Below, one piece after another: positions 1-5,724 of a stretch of DNA of 7,765 nt. The notes under the pieces were generated by a model that was given only the letters and a program-made list of their open reading frames with translations, searched no databases and had not been told where the DNA came from. The position numbers and the translations under genes are program-made. The stretch is from JAWOJF01 sp046481785 (lineage in GTDB: Bacteria > Bacteroidota > Ignavibacteria > Ignavibacteriales > Ignavibacteriaceae), in contig JAWOJF010000116.1 in NCBI GenBank assembly GCA_046481785.1, forward strand, positions 1 through 7,765, given 5' to 3'. The stretch's first letter is position 1; every line of letters begins with the position of its first letter.

Positions 1-330
1 CACAAAAAATCTTTGCTGGTCAAAGCTGAAGCTCAGGTTATTATCTTCAGAAATCATCTTTATGGCATCTGAAACCTTTACATTAAATAATGTAACAGAA
101 ACCTTCTGGTTTATCTGATTTTCAACAACGATATTTGTTTGATATTCATAAGCAATTGATCTGAGTATATCGCGTATATCAGTATCTTTAAAATTCAATG
201 CCGGAATAACCTGCGAACTGTTCGACGGATAAATAACAGAACTGTTTTCTTGCTGGCAGAGAATGGTAAAACTGCAAACCAGCAGAACAGATAAAATTTT
301 ATAACATTGTTTCTCGAAGTACTTCATCAT
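1..330 (-). CDS. Secretin (GspD/PilQ-like), N-terminal 110 residues, cut by window edge
   Basis: This is the beginning of an outer-membrane secretin, the gated ring through which substrates or pili leave the cell. The frame is open from the start to base 1 (110 codons). Residues 1-29 look like a signal peptide: a lysine-bearing start, then a hydrophobic run (ILSVLLVCSFTIL). Residues 45-110 match the secretin N0/STN domain: LNFKDTDIRDILRSIA, then NIVVENQINQKVSVTLFNV and VSDAIKMI, the usual pattern of a ring-stacking periplasmic domain. The pore-forming C-terminal domain lies outside the window. Two tandem ATGs (330-328 and 327-325) are possible starts. Both lie inside the end of gspE (32-nt overlap at most), with GGGG at 344-341 as the likely ribosome site. 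C25 does not sit in a good lipobox, so signal peptidase I processing is more likely. GspD and PilQ cannot be separated from this fragment. Confidence 0.85.
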   Translation of the reverse strand, partial: MMKYFEKQCYKILSVLLVCSFTILCQQENSSVIYPSNSSQVIPALNFKDTDIRDILRSIAYEYQTNIVVENQINQKVSVTLFNVKVSDAIKMISEDNNLSFSFDQQRFFV

Positions 331-1714
331 AGCTGGTAATCCCCAGGTTAATTTTTTCTATTCCTGATTCTCTAAGTGTCAGGAATCCATTTTCTTTAGC
401 TTTTTTTCTAATTTCTTCGGCTGTTCTTTTTGCAGAGATCAGTTCAGACAAACCTTCATTTATTTCAAGTAGTTCAAATATTGCCAATCTTCCTTTATAA
501 CCTGTAAAACTACAGTTACTGCATCCTTTAGGTGCATGAATATCCGTAATTCCGGCAGGCAGATCAGTAACTTCAGCTTTATCTTTACAACTGCATAATA
601 CTCTTACAAGCCGCTGAGCAATAACAAGTCTTAATGAAGAGGCCACTAAAAATGGTTCTATCCCCATGTCTATCAGCCTTGTAACAGCCGATGATGAATC
701 ATTAGTATGTAAAGTACTGAATACCAGGTGTCCGGTTAAAGATGCCCTTATAGCAATCTCAGCAGTTTCCCTATCGCGTATTTCTCCAACCATTATTACA
801 TCCGGATCCTGTCTTAAAAAAGATCTTAATGCACAGGCAAAATCATATCCTATTTCAGGCTTTACATTGCTTTGATTAATTCCTTCAAAATTATATTCAA
901 TAGGATCCTCAACGGTTATAATATTTTTTTCAACAGAGTGGATAGCCTGCAGAGCTGCATAAAGTGTTGTGGTTTTACCGCTTCCGGTTGGCCCAGTTAC
1001 AAGAATCATCCCATAAGGAAGATTGATATTGCGTTTCAGTATTTTCAACTGGGGTTCCGATAAACCGAGTCTGGAAAGATCTAACTGTACCTGTGACTTA
1101 TTCAGAATTCTCAGAACTATTTTTTCACCGAAACTTGTAGGCAATGAGGATACACGTATATCTATAATATTATTCTGAAAAGGGAAACGGATTTTTCCAT
1201 CCTGTGGCCTTCTTTTTTCCGAAATATCAAGGTTTGCCATAATTTTTAGTCTGCTTGCTACCGGTAAACCCCTGTCTTTTGGAAGATTTAGTACTTCCCT
1301 TAAATGTCCGTCTATCCTGTATCTAACCCGGAAAGAATTTTCAAAACTTTCAAAATGAATATCTGAAGAAAAAGATTTTATTGCGCCGGTAATTACCTGG
1401 TTAACAAATTCTATATTAGAATACTCATTAACTACATTCTCAGTTGATATTTCCTCTCCGTTTTTTTTTGTATCAGACTGCTTATATATTTCTTTTAGTT
1501 TTTGCAGGATAATATCGGGAGGAATTTCAATTGCTTTTATTTTATAACCTGTATAGAAGCTAATATCATTTAACAGTTTAAGGTCATTTTTATTAGGCAC
1601 ACCTACATGAAAAACATTGTCTTTTACCTCTATTGGTAATATATCCCTTTCAAAAGCATGTTTAGCTGATATTAAGGAAACAGCTTCGGATGATATTTCC
1701 AAATTGTTTAACAT
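299..1714 (-). CDS. gspE: Type II secretion/type IV pilus assembly ATPase (GspE/PilB family)
   Basis: This cytoplasmic hexameric ATPase powers pseudopilin or pilin polymerisation through the GspF/PilC platform. The 471 residues begin with a divergent N1/MshEN-like domain (about 1-75). An N2 domain follows (about 95-205, with SSDIHFES and RYRIDGHLRE). The ATPase core has Walker A GPTGSGKT at 241-248, the Asp box ITVEDPIEY at 266-274, Walker B with the catalytic glutamate in DPDVIMVGEIRD (303-314, E311), and the His box in TGHLVFSTLHTND (327-339). Residues 374-401 form the zinc subdomain of assembly ATPases, but the first pair is C374-S-C376 instead of the usual CxxC; the second (C398, C401) is normal. 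These features mark an extension ATPase, not a PilT-type retraction motor. The ATG is 1 nt after the prepilin peptidase stop; GGGG at 1725-1722, inside that gene's last codons, sits 7 nt upstream. Confidence 0.96.
   Translation of the reverse strand: MLNNLEISSEAVSLISAKHAFERDILPIEVKDNVFHVGVPNKNDLKLLNDISFYTGYKIKAIEIPPDIILQKLKEIYKQSDTKKNGEEISTENVVNEYSNIEFVNQVITGAIKSFSSDIHFESFENSFRVRYRIDGHLREVLNLPKDRGLPVASRLKIMANLDISEKRRPQDGKIRFPFQNNIIDIRVSSLPTSFGEKIVLRILNKSQVQLDLSRLGLSEPQLKILKRNINLPYGMILVTGPTGSGKTTTLYAALQAIHSVEKNIITVEDPIEYNFEGINQSNVKPEIGYDFACALRSFLRQDPDVIMVGEIRDRETAEIAIRASLTGHLVFSTLHTNDSSSAVTRLIDMGIEPFLVASSLRLVIAQRLVRVLCSCKDKAEVTDLPAGITDIHAPKGCSNCSFTGYKGRLAIFELLEINEGLSELISAKRTAEEIRKKAKENGFLTLRESGIEKINLGITSYDEVLRETML
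341..344 (-). promoter_or_regulatory. Ribosome-binding site of the secretin inside gspE (GGGG type)
   Basis: GGGG on the minus strand lies 10 nt before the first of two tandem ATGs (330) and 13 nt before the second, within the gspE coding region. It favours the first ATG and explains how the secretin is translated despite the 32-nt overlap. Confidence 0.5.
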
Positions 1715-1715
1715 A

Positions 1716-2480
1716 TTACATCCCCATTAGCTGATAATAAAAAGCTGATATTTTATCTTCCCAAAAAGCAATAGCTATAAAGCAGATACTGATAAAAAAA
1801 CCAAAAGGTATCTTTTCTTCGTTCTTAAATTTTAGTGTGAATGCTTTTAATAAAAAATAACCGGCCATGGCTAATAATGAAGATACCCAAACTCCTATTA
1901 TTACTATTAAAAAGTCGAATGTAAGAGCCAGTGTAAAAAGTAGTTTAATATCACCGGCTCCGATAGCTTCTCTGTTATATATCCGGGAAAACAACAGGTT
2001 CAAAGACATAAGCATCAAAATAACAAAGGCGGTTACTGTAAGATTAAGGAGTGATATGCTAAAGGATGCAACAAAAAAGTTCTTCATCAATGTTAACAGT
2101 AGGAGCGCTGAAATGAGCATATTAGGAATTGTGAAGGATACAAGATCAATAATTCCAATAATTAACAAAATAAAAAAAATCAAAAAATAAATAAGGAATA
2201 AGGGAAAAGGAAAACTATAATAACAGAAAATACCCAGGAGTCCGGCTGATAATTCAACTAAAAGATACCTTAGCGAAATTATCTTGCCGCATGAACATTT
2301 ACCTTTAAGCGTAATGTAGCTAAGTATAGGAATTAATTCATATGCACGGAGCAGTTTCTCTCCGCAGGCACAATGAGATCTCAATAGATCAAGTTTTGAA
2401 ACACCTGTGTAATAAGAAATGATATTGTTTCCAAAACTTCCTAAACTTATTGATACAAGAACAACTATTAATTCATTCAC
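1716..2480 (-). CDS. pilD: Prepilin peptidase/N-methyltransferase (PilD/GspO family)
   Basis: This polytopic inner-membrane aspartic protease removes the leader of type IV prepilins and pseudopilins and, in the full-length form, methylates the new N-terminus. The 254 residues include both halves. The N-terminal methylation/zinc domain (about 10-75) has SLGSFGNN, LIPILSY and SLRYLLVEL. The A24 peptidase part has the two catalytic aspartates in GIIDLVSFTIPN (D112) and GAGDIKLL (D177), plus KIPFGFF near the C-terminus. Several hydrophobic segments (about 80-130, 135-165, 180-215, 226-241) fit the eight-helix topology. Both zinc-binding cysteine pairs are shortened: C37-A-C39 and C62-S-C64 where CxxC is usual. 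The start codon is GTG (2480-2478); it overlaps the lipoprotein gene by 8 nt and has no clear Shine-Dalgarno, which suggests translational coupling. Its likely substrate is the pseudopilin encoded two genes upstream. Confidence 0.95.
   Translation of the reverse strand: MNELIVVLVSISLGSFGNNIISYYTGVSKLDLLRSHCACGEKLLRAYELIPILSYITLKGKCSCGKIISLRYLLVELSAGLLGIFCYYSFPFPLFLIYFLIFFILLIIGIIDLVSFTIPNMLISALLLLTLMKNFFVASFSISLLNLTVTAFVILMLMSLNLLFSRIYNREAIGAGDIKLLFTLALTFDFLIVIIGVWVSSLLAMAGYFLLKAFTLKFKNEEKIPFGFFISICFIAIAFWEDKISAFYYQLMGM
1722..1725 (-). promoter_or_regulatory. Ribosome-binding site of gspE inside the pilD 3' end (GGGG type)
   Basis: GGGG on the minus strand, within the last sense codons of the prepilin peptidase gene (Met-Gly-Met), is 7 nt from the gspE ATG. 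Terminating and starting ribosomes would meet here, favouring coupled translation. Confidence 0.55.
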
Positions 2481-3036
2481 GCTGTTTATTTATTTCTATT
2501 ACTATTTGAGAAATCATGTAATCCATTTCTTCCGGAATATTATCATCAATATCCCTGTGATAATTTGCAACTCCTAAAACTTCTGTATCTGCTACCGATA
2601 TGATCCTAAAACTGATCCCGAGTTCCTGTTTTGCTTCAATACTCAGGTATTCTTTTTCGGACAGGAGATCTATTCTTCCAAGAATAAGGTAGCTGGCTTT
2701 TAATTTTAATCCAATCTGCTGGATTTTATCGCCTGATAAGAATTCAGTATTAGTAATATCAACTTCAGCCTGTGCATCATTGATTTTCGAACGATCAATT
2801 ACGTTAAATTTATTTACCAGAAAGAGTGCATCGGTTAGTTTGTCGGCTGCGGTTCTTCCTATATCAGACGGAAGAGAATGCCCGTATCTTGAGAAAGTTA
2901 GTACAGCAATTCCTTCCCCGTTAAAATCCTTTTTGATAAGTACATCAGGTTTTTTTGAAAACACTCCTGAAATATAACTGCAGCTGCAAAAAACCAGAGA
3001 AAGCAGAATGATAATAGTATAGAATAAATTTTTCAT
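2473..3036 (-). CDS. CsgG/LpoB-like lipoprotein within the secretion operon
   Basis: The product is a 187-residue predicted lipoprotein of unknown specific role. Residues 1-18 are a hydrophobic export signal ending in VFCSC; C19, preceded by F-C-S, is the more plausible lipidation site, and C17 is an alternative. The mature part reads like the CsgG/LpoB/GNA1162 group of envelope lipoproteins: a beta strand IAVLTFS (43-49), a helix with GRTAADKLTDAL (60-71), FNVIDRSKI (77-85), then LKASYLILGRIDL (112-124) and a strand pair ISFRIISVADTEVLGVANYH (141-160). Only the fold is suggested; I see none of the extra CsgG pore segments that would prove a channel. It lies 2 nt after the pseudopilin and overlaps the prepilin peptidase, so it probably serves the same machine. 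A pilotin-like or secretin-assembly role is possible but inferred. Confidence 0.7.
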   Translation of the reverse strand: MKNLFYTIIILLSLVFCSCSYISGVFSKKPDVLIKKDFNGEGIAVLTFSRYGHSLPSDIGRTAADKLTDALFLVNKFNVIDRSKINDAQAEVDITNTEFLSGDKIQQIGLKLKASYLILGRIDLLSEKEYLSIEAKQELGISFRIISVADTEVLGVANYHRDIDDNIPEEMDYMISQIVIEINKQRE

Positions 3037-3038
3037 TT

Positions 3039-3452
3039 TTAATCCGGAATTATTTCTTTTATAATACCTGTTTCAGTTACTTCCCATACATTAAAAGTAC
3101 CATCGTTATCAAAATCAACAACTGAAACTGCGGTAGCTTTGAATGAATTCAATTCCGCCTGTTCAATTTCAATTCTATAACGTGCAGTACCACCTTCGGT
3201 TATTAATTTTTCCTGCTCAAAACTTATTTCAGCTAAGTCAGTAGAATATTTATCGTTTTCAAATTTGAAGGACTTTTCGAGCATATATACCTGCTTTAAA
3301 CTTAATTTTGCTTCAGTTGTTTTTGCCTTTGTAACAACAGGCATAAGGCGAGGTAATGCAAGTAATACAAGGACTCCTATAATTACCAGGACTACAAGGA
3401 GCTCTGTTAGTGAAAAGCCATTAGTGTTTCTTATGAAGGTTTTAAATTTCAT
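3039..3452 (-). CDS. gspG: Major pseudopilin/type IV pilin-like protein (GspG-like)
   Basis: This pilin-like subunit would be polymerised by GspE and GspF and matured by the prepilin peptidase of the same operon. The 137 residues show a short basic leader (MKFKTFIRNTNG), cleavage expected after G12, mature F13, and the conserved glutamate five residues in (FSLTE, E17), followed by a hydrophobic helix VVLVIIGVLVLLALP to about residue 34. The C-terminal segment DFDNDGTFNVWEV (113-125) resembles the acidic calcium-binding end of GspG pseudopilins. There is no cysteine pair forming a D-loop as in many PilA pilins. Size and C-terminus favour a GspG-type pseudopilin, but related type IV pilins have the same layout. 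The ATG follows the gspF stop by 2 nt, without a strong ribosome-binding sequence, so coupled translation is likely. Confidence 0.9.
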   Translation of the reverse strand: MKFKTFIRNTNGFSLTELLVVLVIIGVLVLLALPRLMPVVTKAKTTEAKLSLKQVYMLEKSFKFENDKYSTDLAEISFEQEKLITEGGTARYRIEIEQAELNSFKATAVSVVDFDNDGTFNVWEVTETGIIKEIIPD

Positions 3453-3454
3453 TA

Positions 3455-4585
3455 TTAAATACCGAAATTATTAATTAGTTCGAACATTGGGATATACATA
3501 GCTATTAATATCACCGCCACAATAAGCCCAATAAATAATATCAGTGCCGGCTCAACAAGTGAAACAATGTTATCAAGCTTATAATCAAATTCTTTACTAT
3601 AATAATTGCATATCACTGAAAATACTTTCTCCAATTCTGCACTTTCTTCTCCAACGGTTAAGAGCCTTGTAAATGTTAAATCAAAAAAAACAGATCTTCT
3701 TGAAATGTTGGATGAAAAAGGACTCCCCTTAATTACTTTCTTTGTTACGTCTTCCATCTCTTTTATAAATATCCTGTTCTTTGAAATATTTCTGGAGATT
3801 TTTAATGCTTCCAAAAGGGTAATTTTACTTTTTAACAACATAGACATGCTGAGTGAAAAACGTGCAAGCAGGTTCTTTTTATATAAATCAGAAACCAGCG
3901 GCATCTTTACTAAAAAGTTATCAGTAAAAATTTTAACATTTTCATTTTTCCTGAAAGAGTACAAAGTCAGTAAAGAAACTAAAATTAAGGAAGAAAGAAT
4001 AGCAGCATTATCCTTGATAAAATAAGTTATTACAACAATTGTTCGGGTTAATGCAGGTAAAGTTATTTTAGCAGAAAAGAAAAGTTCCTCAAAAGTCGGA
4101 ATCAAAAAAAATACCATAAATATTACAACCGCAAGCGTAATTACAAGAACAAAAACAGGGTACCTGGAAGCCTGTATAATTTTTCTTTTCAATTCATTCA
4201 TTTTTTCCAGGTATAACGTATATTCCGAAAGCACCTCGGCTACCTGCCCGCTCTCTTCAGCCACCCTCATGTTTGCAACATAAACTTCCGAAAAAATATC
4301 AGGATATTTAGCAAAACTTTTGGATAAGGACTGTCCTGAGTTAATATCCTTTACAACCCGTTTAACTATATTTTTTAGTTTATCATTTTTTGTCTGGGAT
4401 ATATATAAATCAAGGGACTGGATAAGCGATAATTTTGAAAGCAGCATAAGGCTGACAGTTTTGTTAAAGTCGATCAATTCCTTCGTTGAAATAGCCCTTG
4501 TTATCACTTGGATAAGCTCCTCTGGAAAATCTATTACCATGAACTTGGACATAGATCCAATTGAATTTATTCTTATCCTTACCAA
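3455..4585 (-). CDS. gspF: Inner-membrane platform protein (GspF/PilC family)
   Basis: This is the inner-membrane platform through which the assembly ATPase acts on pilins. The two T2SSF repeats are visible: the first (about 38-160) has SGQSLSKSFAKYPDIFSEVYV and MRVAEESGQVAEVL; the second (about 240-370) has LKSKITLLEALKIS and FTRLLTVGEESAELEKVF. Hydrophobic segments lie at about 144-164, 193-211 and 343-366, as expected. The protein is short at the N-terminus (376 residues; usual family members are near 400), lacking most of the usual lead-in before repeat 1. The start is uncertain: the longest frame begins at TTG (4585-4583) with no Shine-Dalgarno. ATGs at codon 12 (4552-4550) and codon 16 (4540-4538) would still keep both repeats. 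It is the first gene of the visible operon and faces the divergent regulator. Confidence 0.93.
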   Translation of the reverse strand: MVRIRINSIGSMSKFMVIDFPEELIQVITRAISTKELIDFNKTVSLMLLSKLSLIQSLDLYISQTKNDKLKNIVKRVVKDINSGQSLSKSFAKYPDIFSEVYVANMRVAEESGQVAEVLSEYTLYLEKMNELKRKIIQASRYPVFVLVITLAVVIFMVFFLIPTFEELFFSAKITLPALTRTIVVITYFIKDNAAILSSLILVSLLTLYSFRKNENVKIFTDNFLVKMPLVSDLYKKNLLARFSLSMSMLLKSKITLLEALKISRNISKNRIFIKEMEDVTKKVIKGSPFSSNISRRSVFFDLTFTRLLTVGEESAELEKVFSVICNYYSKEFDYKLDNIVSLVEPALILFIGLIVAVILIAMYIPMFELINNFGI

Positions 4586-4628
4586 GAATCAATATAAACA
4601 ATTGATATTTTTTAACTACAATTATTTT

Positions 4629-4657
4629 ATTATATTAAATAACAAGGCAGTTTTAAG
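4629..4657 (-). promoter_or_regulatory. Possible sigma70-type promoter of the secretion operon
   Basis: Read on the minus strand, a perfect TATAAT -10 box lies at 4634-4629. A weak -35 box, CTTAAA (three matches to TTGACA), lies 17 nt upstream at 4657-4652. This would start a transcript near 4622, leaving a leader of about 37 nt to the TTG start or about 70 nt to the codon-12 ATG of gspF. Perfect TATAAT matches arise easily in such AT-rich DNA, so this is only a candidate. Confidence 0.3.
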
Positions 4658-4760
4658 CCCTCATGTACATCTATAGACATTTATAAGAATATCTATTTTT
4701 ACCGCTAAATTGATATCCGAATAAAATTGCAGTAAGCGCTACAAGTTATTTTTAATTTCA

Positions 4761-4789
4761 TTGATTATGAAAATACCGGTTTATAAATT
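4761..4789 (+). promoter_or_regulatory. Possible promoter of the LuxR-family regulator
   Basis: TTGATT (4761-4766) resembles a -35 box (4 of 6 matches). TATAAA at 4782-4787 (15-nt spacer) or TAAATT at 4784-4789 (17-nt spacer) could be the -10. Transcription would begin just before the ribosome site at 4803. The spacing or the -10 match is imperfect in either pairing. Confidence 0.25.
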
Positions 4790-4802
4790 AAAATCGGAAA
4801 TA

Positions 4803-4806
4803 GGGG
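4803..4806 (+). promoter_or_regulatory. Ribosome-binding site of the regulator (GGGG type)
   Basis: AGGGGAAAG precedes the ATG at 4813 with 6 nt between GGGG and the start codon. This supports that start and matches the G-rich signals before three other genes in the window. Confidence 0.6.
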
Positions 4807-4812
4807 AAAGCA

Positions 4813-5463
4813 ATGAAAAGGCTTAATATCTATATTTTCAGCTCGGTTCCATTTATAATAGAAGGCATCAAACACGTGCTGAAATCAAGGTATTTAGCTG
4901 TATCGGAGTGTTCTGATGTTTACGAACTGACCTTAAAAAGAATAGAAGATAACCCGCCAGATATAATATTTGCTGATGATTCCTGCCAGGATAAAGATGA
5001 ATTCTGCAGTTTTATAAAATCACTTCTTAAACTTCAATCGGGCTTAAGAACAATTATGTACACCGGTGATAATGATGCTGTATATCTAACCAAACTTATT
5101 GATACAGGTATAAGAGGCCTGCTGTATAAAAAAGCACCCAAAGAGAAATTTTTTGAAGCAATAGAAACAATTAACAAAGGGGGTGTATACTACGATAATT
5201 TAATTAATTTTATTATATCTGAATATAAAATATCACATATCATAAAAAAAGATCAATATCTTGAGGAGCTAAGCAAAAAGGAAAAAGAAATATTAAAATT
5301 AATTTCCTGCGGCTTTAAGAATGGTGAGATTGCTGATATGCTTTATATATCCAAGGGAACCGTGCAGGTACATAAAACCAATTTACTTCGAAAACTAAAT
5401 TTAAAATCCACAACAGAGCTTACCATATTTGCAGTCTCAAACAAATCTGAGTTAAACCTTTAA
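4813..5463 (+). CDS. NarL/FixJ-type LuxR-family regulator with atypical receiver domain
   Basis: This is a 216-residue transcription factor with a response-regulator layout. Residues 3-122 align with a receiver domain: D55 (in DIIFAD) takes the phosphoacceptor place, T84 (IMYTGD) the conserved Thr/Ser place, and K106 (GLLYKK) the conserved Lys place. The acidic pair normally found near residues 9-11 (VDDH in NarL-like proteins) is replaced by F9-S10-S11, so Mg2+-dependent phosphorylation is doubtful. Residues 150-210 form a clear LuxR HTH: LSKKEKEILKLISCG, then NGEIADMLYISKGTVQVHK and RKLNLKSTTEL. About 20 residues (128-148) link the domains. No sensor kinase is in the window. It is divergent from the secretion operon and upstream of the large secreted protein, so either could be its target. 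It may act as a phosphorylation-independent regulator, but that is inference. Confidence 0.92.
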   Translation: MKRLNIYIFSSVPFIIEGIKHVLKSRYLAVSECSDVYELTLKRIEDNPPDIIFADDSCQDKDEFCSFIKSLLKLQSGLRTIMYTGDNDAVYLTKLIDTGIRGLLYKKAPKEKFFEAIETINKGGVYYDNLINFIISEYKISHIIKKDQYLEELSKKEKEILKLISCGFKNGEIADMLYISKGTVQVHKTNLLRKLNLKSTTELTIFAVSNKSELNL

Positions 5464-5491
5464 ATCATTTACTACCACTTTTAAAAATATA

Positions 5492-5521
5492 AGAAACTGA
5501 TATATGAAAATATGAGTTTCT
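5492..5521 (+). terminator. 12-bp inverted repeat downstream of the regulator, possible transcript end
   Basis: AGAAACTGATAT (5492-5503) pairs with ATATGAGTTTCT (5510-5521) around a 6-nt loop, with a single G/G mismatch. It starts 28 nt after the regulator stop, a typical terminator position. The stem is AT-rich and the sequence that follows (GATATTTATTAAG) is not a clean T tract, so it could instead be an mRNA-stabilising 3' hairpin or a protein-binding site. Confidence 0.4.
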
Positions 5522-5552
5522 GATATTTATTAAGTCACAATTAAACACTAAG

Positions 5553-5648
5553 ATAACCGCTGTATTTCTTTCTTCATATAGGGTGAGGTTTATCGGATTA
5601 TCCTTTTCGTAAGGATATTTATATGGGCTTTCTTCTTGATTCGGTTAT
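5553..5648 (+). promoter_or_regulatory. Nested three-stem RNA structure, candidate cis-regulatory leader
   Basis: Three perfect inverted repeats are nested: ATAACCG (5553-5559) with CGGTTAT (5642-5648), CATATA (5575-5580) with TATATG (5620-5625), and TATCCTT (5599-5605) with AAGGATA (5611-5617) around the 5-nt loop TTCGT. The asymmetric internal loops include a purine-rich segment, GGGTGAGG (5581-5588). The innermost 3' arm holds an AAGGA Shine-Dalgarno and the middle 3' arm ends in an ATG, so folding would hide a translation start. I do not recognise a known riboswitch class. Short AT-rich stems arise by chance, and TATAAT overlapping the last arm could be a promoter instead. Confidence 0.35.
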
Positions 5649-5724
5649 AATGCAAGTATACTGCTTTTATTTCGGAAACTTAGCACGCATAAGATATACC
5701 CACTTTTTGTGGAAGCCACTTTAA
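5623..5724 (+). CDS. Possible small protein or leader peptide (33 residues)
   Basis: A 33-codon frame starts with ATG at 5623, ends with TAA at 5722-5724 and is preceded by AAGGA (5611-5615) at a 7-nt spacing, a good ribosome site. The predicted peptide starts MGFLLDSVIMQVYCFYFG, has an aromatic-rich middle and a basic C-terminal part (ARIRYTHFLWKPL). It has one cysteine and no recognisable domain. Both the ribosome site and the start codon lie in the hairpin arms described at 5553-5648. The frame is short enough to occur by chance, so it is a candidate only. Confidence 0.25.
   Translation: MGFLLDSVIMQVYCFYFGNLARIRYTHFLWKPL
5646..5651 (+). promoter_or_regulatory. Perfect TATAAT, possible -10 box for the RHS-like gene
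   Basis: TATAAT at 5646-5651 is an exact sigma70 -10 hexamer, about 190 nt before the ATG at 5842. No good -35 lies at 16-18 nt. A second weak pairing is TTGATT (5636-5641) with TATACT (5657-5662) at a 15-nt spacer. If used, either would place the transcription start after the nested stems and separate them from the downstream mRNA. Confidence 0.2.

Larger units (their letters stand above)
4586..4812. other. Divergent intergenic region between the secretion operon and the regulator gene
   Basis: These 227 nt separate two genes transcribed away from each other, so both promoters should lie here. The stretch is very AT-rich. I see a 6-bp inverted repeat with a 7-nt gap (ATCAAT 4588-4593, ATTGAT 4601-4606) next to the gspF TTG start, and two 8-bp palindromes, ATGTACAT (4663-4670) and TCTATAGA (4670-4677), which could be operator half-sites. 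No gene is supported here; a plus-strand frame entering it from inside gspF is a shadow. Confidence 0.6.

Noticed and set aside
666..1063. Two plus-strand frames (69 and 63 codons) antisense to gspE
   Set aside because: They mirror the Walker and zinc regions of gspE and show no independent coding features.
1867..2190. Plus-strand open frame of 107 codons antisense to the prepilin peptidase
   Set aside because: The minus strand has catalytic aspartates and membrane helices in this stretch; the plus-strand product is Lys/Ile-rich low-complexity translation of the complement.
2780..3474. Plus-strand frames of 65 and 69 codons antisense to the lipoprotein and pseudopilin genes
   Set aside because: Both are shadows of well-supported genes and lack any family resemblance.
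3606..4025. Plus-strand open frame of 139 codons antisense to gspF
   Set aside because: It lies wholly inside the well-supported gspF gene on the other strand, has no domain resemblance and no ribosome site; long antisense frames are expected in such AT-rich DNA.
4320..4676. Plus-strand open frame of 118 codons running from gspF into the intergenic region
   Set aside because: Most of it is antisense to the conserved first repeat of gspF, and its tail is AT-rich non-coding sequence.
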